From contig CAWEXB010000003.1 of the NCBI GenBank assembly GCA_963812915.1, positions 186,001 through 250,000 of the forward strand: a stretch of DNA of 64,000 bases, written 5' to 3'. The position numbers and the translations under genes were made by a program. The notes under the pieces are model-generated. The model was not told where the DNA came from. It searched no databases and was given only the letters and a program-made list of their open reading frames with translations. Positions 8,586 to 17,606 of the stretch are shown here, piece by piece. This stretch comes from JACVRW01 sp963812915 (GTDB taxonomy: Bacteria; Actinomycetota; Thermoleophilia; Solirubrobacterales; Thermoleophilaceae). Within the stretch, counting starts at the first letter, position 1, and each line of letters begins with the position of its first letter.

Positions 8586-9179
8586 CTATCGCGCGAGCCA
8601 GCGCAGCGGGTAGCGCACCACGATCGTTGAGACCCACAGGACCTCCGCCACCACCGGGCTGAGGAAGGCGCCCGGCACCGACAGGAAGAACAGGATGGTG
8701 AGGCTGAACGTGATCGCCCCGCCGAACGGTTCCGACACCCCACGGTCGCGCTCGTGAAGAAACTCCTTGCGTAGGACGTGGCGGATCATGAACCCGTTCA
8801 CGAGCGCCGCGGACCCCAGCGTCGCCCCGAAAACGGCGGCGGCGATCGACTCCTCGTTGTACCTGTCGAACAGCTCGGCCGAGAACGGGATCAGCACGAT
8901 CAGGGCGAGGAAGACCAGGTTCAGCGCCATTAGCGTGCCGTCGAAGGTGCGCAGGTGCTCGAAGAGCCGGTGGTGGATCACCCAGTAGCGGCCGACGAGC
9001 GCGAAGGCGAGGGCGTACGCGGCGAGGCTCGGGAGCAGGTCGAACAGCTTGTCGGCCAGCTCGTCCTCAGCGCCCGACGGCAGGCGGGGGACGTCGATGT
9101 TCAGCACGAGCAGCGTGATGGCCACGGCCATAACCCCGTCGGAGAAGGCAACGATCCGGCCCGGGTCGGTTCGCTCCAT
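8586..9179 (-). CDS. TMEM175/DUF1211 family potassium channel-like membrane protein
   Basis: A 197-residue protein with six predicted membrane helices. The N-terminal signature RIVAFSDGVMAVAITLLVL matches the FSDG motif of bacterial TMEM175 proteins, whose tetramers conduct potassium. The ATG at 9177-9179 was chosen because the longer frame upstream is charged non-membrane sequence and the family starts just before the FSDG motif. It is convergent with the stressosome operon, 3 bases apart. The 244 bases between it and the kinase at 9424 hold no gene I can support. Confidence 0.87.
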   Translation of the reverse strand: MERTDPGRIVAFSDGVMAVAITLLVLNIDVPRLPSGAEDELADKLFDLLPSLAAYALAFALVGRYWVIHHRLFEHLRTFDGTLMALNLVFLALIVLIPFSAELFDRYNEESIAAAVFGATLGSAALVNGFMIRHVLRKEFLHERDRGVSEPFGGAITFSLTILFFLSVPGAFLSPVVAEVLWVSTIVVRYPLRWLAR

Positions 9180-9423
9180 CCGAAAGGAGGAAATCGACCC
9201 CGCCGGATGGATCGCCCCAAGTGCTCGCCGCCGCAAGTACCGCCACGTTTGGCGGCTGCAAACCTTCGCCAGCCGTCGTCCTCGTTCGCTCGCGCACTTT
9301 TCAAGTGCGCCACGCTCACTGCGTCCTTGGCTGCCTCGGTTTTCGCTCGCCAAACGCGACGGAACCCGCGACGGCGAGCACTAAGCTGCTCCCCGTCCGC
9401 GCAACCCCTTCCAGAACGCCGAC

Positions 9424-11208
9424 ATGACCGAGACCGACTCCCGCCGCGCCGGCACCGCGTGGTTGCCCGCCGGCCTTGGACCGGCGTTGGCGATGATCGG
9501 GCTGTGCGCGGGTGTGCTGGCGGCGCTCGAGCTCGCCATCGTGCTGGCCGGCGGCGCCGGCGGGGTGTCCGACGCGGTTGCGGCGCTGCCGGCGCTCGCG
9601 GGCCTGATCTATGTCGGGGCCGGACTGGTGGCGTGGGCGCGTCGACCTCACAACCGGATGGGGCCGCTTCTCACGGCGGCAGGTCTCGCGTGGATGTGTT
9701 GGGGTCTGCGGGCCGCAGATGTTCCCTTCCTGGCGGCGGTCGGGCTCCTGTGCGAGGCGCTGCCGTTCGCGGTCATGATGCACCTGCTCCTGGCGTTTCC
9801 GTCCGGCCGGGTTGCGGGCCGGGCCGAGCGGATCGTGGTAGCGGTCGGCTATCTGTTGGTTCCGTTCGTCCACGCCCCGGCGGAGCTGCTCGGCGCGTCG
9901 CGCGGCGACGGCATTCGCGTGCTCGACGTGGTGGACGACCCCGGCGTGGCCGACGCGGCGTTGGCCGTCCAAACCGTGGCCGACGGCGCACTCGTGGCGG
10001 CCGCGGCGCTGCTGGTCGTTCGCCGGTTGCGTGTGGCCGACCAGGGCTGGCGGGGTCTGGCCGCGGCGCTCAGTCTCTGTGGACTCGTCGCGCTCGCGGC
10101 GGTCGCGCTGCTCGACGCGATCGACGGAGCCGGCTTCACCTCCTCGGCCGGCTGGCCGGTCGACCTGCTGGACGCGCTCGGAATCGCGATCGTGTTGCTG
10201 CTGCCGCTGGCCTTCCTGGCGGGCACGCTGATGGGCGGCTTCGCCCGCGCCGGCGAGCTGGGGGAGCTGGTGCGCCGGCTGGGGGAGACCACGCCCGGAC
10301 CTGCGGCGCTGGAGGCCGCCGTGGCGGACGGTTTGGGTGATCCCTCCGCGGAGCTCGCCTACTGGCTGCCGCGGGAGCGCCGCTACGTGGATGCGACCGG
10401 CGCTCCGCTCGACTTCGCCCCCGGGCGCGGCGTGCAAGAGGTGACCCACGGTGGCCGCCGGGTGGGGGCGATCGTCTACGACCCCGTCCTTCTGAGCGGT
10501 GCCGAGCCCGTGAGCTCGGTGGCCCGGATCGTAGGCCTGGCGCTGGATCACGAGCGGCTGGCGGCCGAGCTGCGAGCCAGCGCGCGCGAGCTGCGGGCCT
10601 CTCGGGCACGCTTGGCGGAGGCCGCCGACGCCGAGCGCCGGCGGATCGCGCGCGACCTGCACGACGGCGCTCAGCAGCGGCTGGTGTTGCTGGCGATCGA
10701 CAGCGACCGCCTGCGGCGGCGGGCGGACGACCCGGAGGCGGTCCGAGACGGGGCCCTGGAGCTGCGCCACGGCCTCGACGCCGCCCTCACCGACATTCGC
10801 GGGCTGGTTCAGGGGATCGTCCCCCCGCTGCTGGCGGAGCGCGGCCTGCGCGCCGCCGCCGAAGAGCTGGCCGCTCAGGCCCCGCTTCCGGTGGTGCTCG
10901 AGGGCGATACCGAAGAACTCGAGGCGCCGGAGCACATCCAGAGCGCCGGCTACTTCGTGATCAGCGAGGCGCTCGTCAACGTCGCCAAGCACGCCCGGGC
11001 CACCCGCGCGACGGTGTGGCTCGAGCGCCGGAACGGCGCGCTGTGGATCGAGGTCTCGGACGACGGCGTCGGCGGCGCCGACCGCGCCCGGGGCACGGGG
11101 ATCGACGGACTGGCCGACCGCGTCGCGGCGGTGGGCGGCAGGCTCGAGCTCGACAGCACGCCCGGCGCCGGCACGCGGTTGTGCGCGGAGCTGCCATGCG
11201 GATCGTGA
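9424..11208 (+). CDS. NarL-type membrane sensor histidine kinase
   Basis: A 594-residue kinase. Residues 1-275 carry about seven to eight hydrophobic segments, and a short GAF-like region follows. The HisKA_3 dimerisation box is AERRRIARDLHDGAQQRLV with His413 as phosphoacceptor. The HATPase_c domain has SEALVNVAKHARA and DDGVGGADRARGTGI. The pairing with a LuxR-type regulator that overlaps its 3' end by 13 bases marks a two-component system. The signal is unknown. It is a paralogue of the kinase at 24866, with the same layout. Confidence 0.92.
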   Translation: MTETDSRRAGTAWLPAGLGPALAMIGLCAGVLAALELAIVLAGGAGGVSDAVAALPALAGLIYVGAGLVAWARRPHNRMGPLLTAAGLAWMCWGLRAADVPFLAAVGLLCEALPFAVMMHLLLAFPSGRVAGRAERIVVAVGYLLVPFVHAPAELLGASRGDGIRVLDVVDDPGVADAALAVQTVADGALVAAAALLVVRRLRVADQGWRGLAAALSLCGLVALAAVALLDAIDGAGFTSSAGWPVDLLDALGIAIVLLLPLAFLAGTLMGGFARAGELGELVRRLGETTPGPAALEAAVADGLGDPSAELAYWLPRERRYVDATGAPLDFAPGRGVQEVTHGGRRVGAIVYDPVLLSGAEPVSSVARIVGLALDHERLAAELRASARELRASRARLAEAADAERRRIARDLHDGAQQRLVLLAIDSDRLRRRADDPEAVRDGALELRHGLDAALTDIRGLVQGIVPPLLAERGLRAAAEELAAQAPLPVVLEGDTEELEAPEHIQSAGYFVISEALVNVAKHARATRATVWLERRNGALWIEVSDDGVGGADRARGTGIDGLADRVAAVGGRLELDSTPGAGTRLCAELPCGS

Positions 11209-11837
11209 TCGGCGAGGACCAGCTGCTGATGCGGGAGGGACTCGCGCGACTGCTGGAGGAGGAGGGCCACGAGGTCGTGGGCAGCGCCGAGGACGGCCCC
11301 GGCCTTGTGCGAAAGGCGGGGGCCCACCGGCCCGACCTCGTGATCGCCGACGTGCGCATGCCGCCCTCCCAGACCGACGAGGGGCTGCGCGCCGCGCTCG
11401 AGATCCGCGCCGCGCAGCCGGGGATCGGGATCCTCGTGCTCTCCCACCACGTCGAGGTGCGCTACGCCGTCGAGTTGTTCTCGGACGACGCGAGCGGTGT
11501 CGGCTACCTGCTCAAGCAGCGGGTCGCCGACCTCGACCGGTTCTTCGCCGCGCTCGAGCGGATCGCCGCCGGCGGCTCGGTGATCGACCCCGAGGTCGTC
11601 TCCGCGATGCTGGGCAGGGCGAGGCGCGACTCGATCGAGGAGCTCACCCCGCGGCAGCGCGAGGTGCTCGCGCTCATGGCCGAGGGGCGCACCAACGCCG
11701 GCATCGCCGCCGAGCTCGTCATCACCGAGAAGGCCGTCGCCAAGCACGTCGCCGCCATCTTCGAGGCGCTCGGACTGCCGCCCACCGCCGACGGCCACCG
11801 CCGCGTGCTCGCCGTCATCCGCTACCTGAACCGCTAG
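11196..11837 (+). CDS. NarL/LuxR family response regulator
   Basis: A 213-residue regulator. It has a receiver domain (phosphoacceptor Asp52 in IADVRMPP; Lys in YLLKQRV) followed by a LuxR-type HTH of about residues 148-195 (LTPRQREVLALMAEGRTN). ATG 11196 lies within the kinase gene, so translation is probably coupled. It is close in sequence to the regulator at 26602. Confidence 0.93.
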   Translation: MRIVIGEDQLLMREGLARLLEEEGHEVVGSAEDGPGLVRKAGAHRPDLVIADVRMPPSQTDEGLRAALEIRAAQPGIGILVLSHHVEVRYAVELFSDDASGVGYLLKQRVADLDRFFAALERIAAGGSVIDPEVVSAMLGRARRDSIEELTPRQREVLALMAEGRTNAGIAAELVITEKAVAKHVAAIFEALGLPPTADGHRRVLAVIRYLNR

Positions 11838-11953
11838 CGGGCGCGTAAACGGAGGGGTACTGGCACCACCCCAACTCGGGTCTCAGGGGCATGGGACGAG
11901 GGCCTCTGCAGGGCGATGCTGGTCCTACATCGCCAAACGAGAGGAGCCCCGAA

Positions 11954-12307
11954 ATGACCACCCACATCGAGCCCTTGATCATCCGCGAAGCCCAGCCGAC
12001 CGACGTCGCCGCTCTGGAGCGACTGGCCGCGCTCGACAGCGGCCGGGTGCCGAGCGGCCGCCTCCTGGTCGCGGAGGCGGATGGCAAGATCCAGGCCGCT
12101 GTGCCGTTGGCGGGCGGCCCCGCAATCGCCGACCCCTTCCGGTCCACCACCGCGAGCGTGAGCCTGCTCGGCCTGCGCGCGGCGCAGCTGCGTGGCTTGC
12201 GGCCGCCGCCAGAGGTCCGATGGTCCGCGTCGCCACCGGCAGGCCGCCCTTGTCGGCGCTGGGTAAGGGAGTGCCGAGGCGACGCGTTCGACCTTCTGCG
12301 GCGATAA
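11954..12307 (+). CDS. Small GNAT-like protein of unknown function
   Basis: A 117-residue protein. The N-terminal 70 residues, IIREAQPTDVAALERLAALD then LLVAEADGKIQAAVPL, look like the first half of an N-acetyltransferase (GNAT) fold, but the acetyl-CoA loop (Q/RxxGxG/A) is absent. Catalysis is therefore doubtful. A GAGAGGAG ribosome site supports ATG 11954. The last ten residues, including GDAFDLLRR, are encoded by the left arm of the palindromic repeat at 12280-12330. The repeat may thus have replaced the original 3' end. Confidence 0.6.
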   Translation: MTTHIEPLIIREAQPTDVAALERLAALDSGRVPSGRLLVAEADGKIQAAVPLAGGPAIADPFRSTTASVSLLGLRAAQLRGLRPPPEVRWSASPPAGRPCRRWVRECRGDAFDLLRR

Positions 12308-12330
12308 CCCGCAAAAGGTCGAACGCGTCG
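12280..12330. repeat. 51-base palindromic repeat, copy 1
   Basis: Two 22-base arms (12280-12301 and 12309-12330) pair with one mismatch around a 7-base loop. The arm begins CGACGCGTTCGACC. No T-run follows on either side, so it is not a classic intrinsic terminator, though it separates convergent genes. A second copy lies at 32502-32552, and its right arm is the exact reverse complement of this left arm. It could be a REP-like element. Confidence 0.85.
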
Positions 12331-12355
12331 GTCGGGGCCCGCCCCCCGCGATCCA

Positions 12356-13558
12356 TCAGTGCAGCGTCCGCTCGACCCCGCGGCGCTCCAGGGCGCGCGC
12401 GATGATCAGCCGCTGTATCTCGCTCGTCCCCTCCCAGATGCGGTCCACGCGCAGCTCGCGGAAGAAGCGCTCGGCCACGTTCGTGCGCATGTAGCCGCGA
12501 CCGCCGAAGATCTGGACCGCGCGGTCGGCGCAGCGGTTCGCCGCCTCGCTCACGAAGAGCTTGGCCATCGCGGCCTTGGCGTGGACGACCTTCGGGTCGG
12601 CGCCGGCGTCCGCGAGGCGAGCAACCTCCATCGCGAGGAGCCGGCCGGCGGCCGCGTCGGCGGCCGAGTCGGCGAGTGGGAACGAGACGCCCTGGTAGTC
12701 CATGATCCGCCGTCCACCCTGCTCCCGGGTGAGCGCCCAAGCCGTGGCCTCCTCGATGAGCCGCCACATCGACCCGACGCCGCGGGCGGCGATGCCGAGC
12801 CGCTCCTCGGTGAACCAGGCGCGCTGCAGGTCGTCTCCGCCGCCGACGCCGCCGATCACGGCGTCCTCGCCGACCTCCACGTCCGTGAAGCGGATCGCAG
12901 GGTGGCCGTGGGGGTAGGTGTGGGTGAAGGGCGGGTCGTCGACCACCTCGATGCCGTCGAGCCCCGCATCGACGAGGAACAGCGTCGGGAGCTCCTCGCC
13001 GTCGACGAGCGCGCTCGCCATGACGATGTACACGGCCGCGACGTCGCCGTAGGTGACGAACCACTTCTCGCCGTTCAGGACCCAGCCGTCGCTGCTGGGT
13101 GCGGCGGTCGTGGCGACCCGCGAGGGATCGGAGCCCGCCTCGGCCTCGGTGACCGCGTAAGCGTCGTGAAGCTCACCCCGGAGCGCCGGCTTCAGGTAGC
13201 GCTCGATCTGCTCCGGCGTGCCGCTCGCGAGCACGTTGTATGCGCCCGGCATGTGCCACGAGAGGGCATTGGTCGAGCGCCCGAGTTGCTCCTCCACTAG
13301 GAACCACTCCAGCTTGGTCCAGCCCTGGCCGCCGTGCTCGGGCGCGTGCAGGCCGCCCGACAGCCGCGCGTCGATCGCCTCGCGCTTGATCCGCTGCTTC
13401 AGCTCCTCGGGGATCTTGCCGCCGCCCAGCTCGGCGAGCTCCTCGTTCGGGATCAGGAGCTCGTCGACGAAGCGTCGGGCGCGTTTCTGGAGGTCGAGCT
13501 GCTCCGGCGTGAGGCCGGCTGTGGTGATCGGCGGGGGAGCGGCGCGACTGATGGTCAT
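12356..13558 (-). CDS. Acyl-CoA dehydrogenase family protein
   Basis: A 400-residue FAD flavoprotein of the acyl-CoA dehydrogenase fold. It has the central YAVTEAEAGSDPSRV substrate/FAD motif, WVLNGEKWFVTYGD, the late helix QIFGGRGYMRTNVAERFFR and the C-terminal IWEGTSEIQRLIIARAL. It oxidises a CoA thioester to the enoyl form in related enzymes; the true substrate is unknown. It starts at ATG 13556-13558, overlapping the small gene upstream by 4 bases. Both are probably transcribed from the promoter at 13865-13894. Confidence 0.9.
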   Translation of the reverse strand: MTISRAAPPPITTAGLTPEQLDLQKRARRFVDELLIPNEELAELGGGKIPEELKQRIKREAIDARLSGGLHAPEHGGQGWTKLEWFLVEEQLGRSTNALSWHMPGAYNVLASGTPEQIERYLKPALRGELHDAYAVTEAEAGSDPSRVATTAAPSSDGWVLNGEKWFVTYGDVAAVYIVMASALVDGEELPTLFLVDAGLDGIEVVDDPPFTHTYPHGHPAIRFTDVEVGEDAVIGGVGGGDDLQRAWFTEERLGIAARGVGSMWRLIEEATAWALTREQGGRRIMDYQGVSFPLADSAADAAAGRLLAMEVARLADAGADPKVVHAKAAMAKLFVSEAANRCADRAVQIFGGRGYMRTNVAERFFRELRVDRIWEGTSEIQRLIIARALERRGVERTLH

Positions 13559-13857
13559 GCGCGTCCTCCTGGAAGTCCCAATCTCAAGTTCTCGTGATTG
13601 TCGATGACGTCGAGCACCAGGTCGCGCGCCGCCCCCGGCGGCGCCGCTCGGGCGAGCTCGAACGCCTCCATCAGGTAGGCGGCCCACGCACGCCGGCTTC
13701 CGCGTGTTACGAGCTTCTCCACGCGGGCCTGCTCGGCCGCGACCGCGGCCGGGCTGGGCGGCCCGCCGTCACGCAGCTCGGCGACGGCGGCGGGCAGCTC
13801 GCGCTCGGGTTCCGGGGTGATGGAGAGCCACGCGTTACGGGGGCCGAACGGACCCAC
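13555..13857 (-). CDS. Small helical protein co-transcribed with acyl-CoA dehydrogenase
   Basis: A 100-residue protein I do not recognise. It is Ala/Glu/Arg-rich and likely all-helical, with a basic patch TRGSRRAWAAYLMEAFE. It starts with GTG at 13855-13857, and the predicted transcript would start at or next to this codon. It overlaps the acyl-CoA dehydrogenase start by 4 bases, so the two are translationally coupled. A helper or regulatory role for the enzyme is only a guess. Confidence 0.6.
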   Translation of the reverse strand: MGPFGPRNAWLSITPEPERELPAAVAELRDGGPPSPAAVAAEQARVEKLVTRGSRRAWAAYLMEAFELARAAPPGAARDLVLDVIDNHENLRLGLPGGRA

Positions 13858-13894
13858 TGGGTCATGGTATCATGCGACTGATCACAAAGTCAGG
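13858..13894 (-). promoter_or_regulatory. Promoter with embedded TetR-type operator, site A
   Basis: On the minus strand, CTGACT (13889-13894) and ATACCA (13865-13870) are spaced by 18 bases and end just before the GTG at 13857, implying a leaderless or nearly leaderless transcript. On the plus strand, 13873-13892 reads TGCGACTGATCACAAAGTCA. This matches site B at 21267-21286 in 18 of 20 positions. The shared block likely binds the TetR protein encoded at 15017. It also lies directly upstream of the Rieske gene on the plus strand. Confidence 0.65.
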
Positions 13895-13907
13895 ATGGGG
13901 GCTCGCC

Positions 13908-15020
13908 GTGGCAAACACAGAGACTTCCCAGGCCGTCTCGCCTGCGCTCGAGACGCGTCTCTACCGGGATCCGGAGGTGCTCGAGCAGGAACAGTTGCGC
14001 ATCTTCGCGCGCCGCTGGCAATTCGTCGGCCACGTGACGCAGCTGCCGGAGCCGGGCGGCTACATCACCGCCAGCGCCGGCGTCGAGCCGGTGCTCGTGA
14101 TCCGCGACGACGAGGGCGTGCTGCGCGCCTTCCGCAACGTCTGCCGCCACCGGGGCTCGCGCCTCCTCAGCGGCTCGGGTGAATGCGGCAAGGCGATCCG
14201 CTGCCGCTACCACGGCTGGACGTACAAGTTCGACGGGCGCCTCATCGGCGTGCCGGAGGGGCGCGCGATCCGCGGTCTCGACAAGTCCGCGCTCGGCCTC
14301 TTCCCCGCGCGCGTCGAGGTGCTCTGCGGCCTCGTCTTCGTGAACCTCGACGTCGACGCGACGCCGCTGGCCGAGCAGGTCTCTGGCCTGCCGGAGCGCC
14401 TGGCGCGCTACGGGCTCGAGCGGCTACGGCCGAAGCAGGAGAAGGCGACCAGCCAGCCGGCCAATTGGAAGATCGTCGTGGACAACTACCTCGAGGGGTA
14501 TCACGTGCCGATCGCCCACCCCGGGCTCATGCGGCTCCTCGACTACAAGAACTACGACGTCGAGCTGCACGACGGCTGGGTCTGGTTCGACGCCCGACTC
14601 CGCGACAAGCCCTCGGGCAACCGGATGGAGCGCGTATACCAGCGGCTGGTCGAGCCGATGCCGGGCCTCACGGAGGAGGACCGGCACGTTTGGCACTACG
14701 TGTTCATCTACCCCAACACGGCGATCGACCTCTACCCCGATCAGGTCGGGATCTGGCGGATCAACCCGGACGGCCACCTGCGCAGCGCCGACCTGAACGT
14801 GACCCTGCTGCCGGAGCGCGCCGGCCTGCGGAACCGCGCGATCCGGTACGCCAACCGCAGGGTGAACGCCCTGGTGAGCGACGAGGACGTCGACCTCGTT
14901 GCAAACCAGCAGGCGGGCCTCGAGTCGCGGGGCTTCGAGGCGGGACCGCTCTCGCGCCGAGAGGCGGCGCTCGGCTGGTTCGCCGACCGGATCCGCGCCG
15001 ACATGGCCGAGGCCGAGTGA
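13908..15020 (+). CDS. Rieske 2Fe-2S ring-hydroxylating/amine oxygenase, large subunit
   Basis: A 370-residue Rieske non-heme iron oxygenase. Cluster ligands are Cys79-x-His81 (CRHRGS) and Cys99-x2-His102 (CRYHGW). The mononuclear iron site shows His199 and His204 in NYLEGYHVPIAHP, with a later acidic residue in EDVDLVA. This subgroup includes choline, glycine-betaine and carnitine monooxygenases as well as aromatic dioxygenases. GTG 13908 is preferred to ATG 13872 because the latter abuts the operator. No dedicated reductase gene is in the locus. The substrate is unknown; the neighbouring polyamine/amine-type importer suggests an amine. Confidence 0.88.
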   Translation: MANTETSQAVSPALETRLYRDPEVLEQEQLRIFARRWQFVGHVTQLPEPGGYITASAGVEPVLVIRDDEGVLRAFRNVCRHRGSRLLSGSGECGKAIRCRYHGWTYKFDGRLIGVPEGRAIRGLDKSALGLFPARVEVLCGLVFVNLDVDATPLAEQVSGLPERLARYGLERLRPKQEKATSQPANWKIVVDNYLEGYHVPIAHPGLMRLLDYKNYDVELHDGWVWFDARLRDKPSGNRMERVYQRLVEPMPGLTEEDRHVWHYVFIYPNTAIDLYPDQVGIWRINPDGHLRSADLNVTLLPERAGLRNRAIRYANRRVNALVSDEDVDLVANQQAGLESRGFEAGPLSRREAALGWFADRIRADMAEAE

Positions 15021-15649
15021 CCAGGCCCGCGGCGGCGGAGCCGGTCGAGCGCGGCGCCCGCGAGCGGATACTCGCCGCGGCGGTGGAGCGGATCGCGAGC
15101 GACGGCATCGACGACGTGCGCATCGCCCGCATCGCGATGGACGCCGGCGTCTCGACCTCGCTCGTGCACTACCACTTCGAGACCCGCGAGGCCTTGCTCG
15201 AGGAGGCGCTCGGCTACTCGTTCGAGCTCGCGGGCGACGTGCGCATCGGCGAGGGAGAGGGCGAGGCGCCCGATCACACCCACAGGCTGGCCGCGATGGT
15301 CGATCAGTGTCTTCCCTACCCGGGGATGCTCGAGCGCGACTTCATCCTGTGGGTGGAGCTGTGGCTGCGCGCGTCGCGTCACCCGGAGCTGCGCCCCACC
15401 GCGTCGAGGCTGTACGCGCGGATGCACGAGTGGTTCAGCGAGGCGATCGCGGAGGGGGTCGAGAGCGGCGAGTTCCGCGGGACCGATCCCGATCGGCTCG
15501 CCGACCGTGTGCTCGCGCTGCTCGACGGCTACGGCATCCGCGTGCTCGTCGGCGACCTACCCATCGAGCGCGCGAGAGCGGAGGGATGGGCTGTGCTGGC
15601 GGCGGAGCTGGGACTTGACCCGGAGCCGCCGCTGCGGGCGGCGGCGTGA
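15017..15649 (+). CDS. TetR family transcriptional regulator
   Basis: A 210-residue regulator. The HTH is at about residues 15-60 (RERILAAAVERIASDG then STSLVHYHFETREALLEEAL), followed by a helical ligand domain. The GTG overlaps the Rieske stop by 4 bases. It is the only regulator in the 12.4-21.3 kb locus and is the natural candidate to bind the duplicated operator at 13873 and 21267. The ligand is unknown. Confidence 0.92.
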   Translation: MTRPAAAEPVERGARERILAAAVERIASDGIDDVRIARIAMDAGVSTSLVHYHFETREALLEEALGYSFELAGDVRIGEGEGEAPDHTHRLAAMVDQCLPYPGMLERDFILWVELWLRASRHPELRPTASRLYARMHEWFSEAIAEGVESGEFRGTDPDRLADRVLALLDGYGIRVLVGDLPIERARAEGWAVLAAELGLDPEPPLRAAA

Positions 15650-16759
15650 ACAGGAATCCCAACCGACGCGAGCTGCTGCGCGGCGGAGCCGGCCTGGCCG
15701 TGGCCGCGGGCCTGGCGGGCTGTGGCGTCGGCAACATCGAGCGCGGCTCGCTGGCGGAGACCGAAAAGCCGATCAAGAAGCGGGTCGACGGCGACCTCGT
15801 TTACTTCAACTACGCGGAGTACATCGACCCGGAGCTCGTGAAGGGGTTCGAGAAGCGCTACGGCGTGAGTGTCCGCGAGTCCTACTTCGACTCGATGTCG
15901 GCGATGATGGCCAAGCTCCGGGCCGGCATCGCCTACGACGTGATCTTCCCGAGCGGCGAGTACGTCCAGCGCCTGCGGGCGGGCAACCTGCTGCGCAGGA
16001 TCGACCGCGACAAGATCAAGAACATCGACACGGTGTACTCGTACTTCGCCGATCCCTGGTACGACAAGGGCTCGGAGCACAGCACGCCGTACGGGATGTA
16101 CGCGACCGGCCTCGGCTACCGGGCCGACAAGGTGACGGGCATGACGGGCTCCTGGCGCGACCTCGGCGAGGCGGACTCGGGCGACAGGAGCTTCCTGCTC
16201 GACGACTACCAGGAGGCCATCGGCATGGCGAACCTGGTCAGCGGCTATCCGCTCAACGAGGTCGACACGGACAAGCTCGAGCGGTCGAAGGACTACCTGG
16301 TCGACCTGAAGCCCAAGCTGCGCGGGATCTCCGCGGACACGACCACGAACATGGTCAGCGGCAACGCCTGGATCCAGCACCTATGGAACGGCGACATCGT
16401 GAACATCCGCTACCAGGTCGACAACCCCGAGGACTACAGGTTCCAGAAGTGCACGCGAGGGGCTCCCGGTCGGCAGCGACAACTTCGTGATCCCGGTCAA
16501 CGCGGAGCATCCGGGCACGGCGCTTCTGTTCATCGAGTACATGCTCGAGCCCGAGAATGCGGCGCAGAACGTCGAGTGGATCGGCTACCCGATGCCCTAC
16601 GAGGGCGGTCCCACCGAGGCGTTCCAGGGGCTCGTGAAGGACGACCCCGAGATCAACGTGACCACCGAGGACCTCGAGAAGGGCCAGCAGTTCAGGAACC
16701 TGAAGGGCGACGGCCGGCTGGCGTGGGACGAGGTGTGGACCGAGTTCCGGGTGTCCTAG
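15646..16759 (+). CDS. PotD/F-type extracellular solute-binding lipoprotein, one frameshift
   Basis: A spermidine/putrescine-type periplasmic-binding-fold protein. The N-terminus has an RR pair and lipobox LAGC (Cys26), so it is probably a Tat- or Sec-exported lipoprotein. The body (DLVYFNYAEYIDPELVKGFE, then DVIFPSGEYVQRL) is the PotD family. The frame changes near 16451-16462: frame 1 reads KCTRGAPG and then shadow, while frame 2 resumes EGLPVGSDNFVIPVNAEHPG to the stop at 16757-16759. Removing one base restores a normal-length protein. GTG start overlaps tetR by 4 bases. It is the first gene of the importer set. Confidence 0.85.
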
Positions 16760-16772
16760 GGCCCGTGGCGGC

Positions 16773-17606
16773 GTGAACGAGAACCGTTTCGCGTCCGCCT
16801 TCCTCGTCCCCGGCGGGCTCTGGCTGCTCCTGCTGTTCGTCACGCCTCTCGTGTTCCTGCTGGCTCTGTCGTTCGGCTACACCGACGACCTCGGCGAGGC
16901 GATCTACAGCACGCGCCTCGACAACTACGAACGCCTCGTCGACCCCGCCTACCTGCCGGTGCTGTTCCGCTCGGTCGGCTTCGCCTTCGCCGCCGTCGTG
17001 CTCTGTCTCCTGATCGGTTATCCGGTCGCCTACTACATCGCCATCTTCGGCGGCCGCTGGAAGAACGTGCTGATCGCGCTGGTGGTGCTGCCGTTCTTCG
17101 TCAATTACCTCATCCGCACCTACGCCTGGATTGCACTGCTCGGCGACGACGGGATGGTCAACGGCGTGCTCGACTCGAGCGTGCGCTTCCTCAACAACCC
17201 GTACGCGGTGATCGGAGGCCTCGTCTACGGCTTCATGGCGTTCATGATCCTGCCGATCTACGCGTCGCTCGACCGCATGGATCCATCGCTCATCGAGGCG
17301 GGCAAGGACCTCTACGGCGGCCCGTGGCAGACCTTCCGCCACGTCACGCTGCCGCACACGATGCAGGGCGTGCTCGCCGGCTCCGTGCTCGTGTTCCTGC
17401 CCGCCGTCGGCGACTTCGTGTCGGCGTCGCTGCTCGGGGGACCAGAGGAGGTCATGGTCGGCAACCTGATCCAGCAGCAGTTCCAGGCCTCCGACAACTG
17501 GCCGTTCGGCGCCGCGCTGACCGTGGCGATGATGGCCTTCCTGATGATCCTGATGGTGTTCTACCTGCGCGCCGCGGCGCGCGAGGCCAAGGAGGCCACG
17601 GCGTGA
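16773..17606 (+). CDS. PotB-type ABC transporter permease
   Basis: A 277-residue inner-membrane permease with six predicted helices. The EAA-type loop IEAGKDLYGGPWQTFRHVTLP couples to the ATPase. The N-terminus FLVPGGLWLLLLFVTPLVFL is typical of PotB/YdcU. It starts with GTG 13 bases after the binding protein and ends in a 4-base overlap with the second permease. Polyamine-type by family; the substrate is not proven. Confidence 0.92.
   Translation: MNENRFASAFLVPGGLWLLLLFVTPLVFLLALSFGYTDDLGEAIYSTRLDNYERLVDPAYLPVLFRSVGFAFAAVVLCLLIGYPVAYYIAIFGGRWKNVLIALVVLPFFVNYLIRTYAWIALLGDDGMVNGVLDSSVRFLNNPYAVIGGLVYGFMAFMILPIYASLDRMDPSLIEAGKDLYGGPWQTFRHVTLPHTMQGVLAGSVLVFLPAVGDFVSASLLGGPEEVMVGNLIQQQFQASDNWPFGAALTVAMMAFLMILMVFYLRAAAREAKEATA

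Noticed and set aside
8193..9179. A sigma factor at the end of the stressosome operon
   Set aside because: The gene after rsbV is convergent and encodes a TMEM175-like membrane protein. No region 2/4 motif is found there.
12280..12330. Simple rho-independent terminator
   Set aside because: No T-run follows on either strand, and the same sequence recurs at 32502. A terminating effect is possible but does not explain the repetition.
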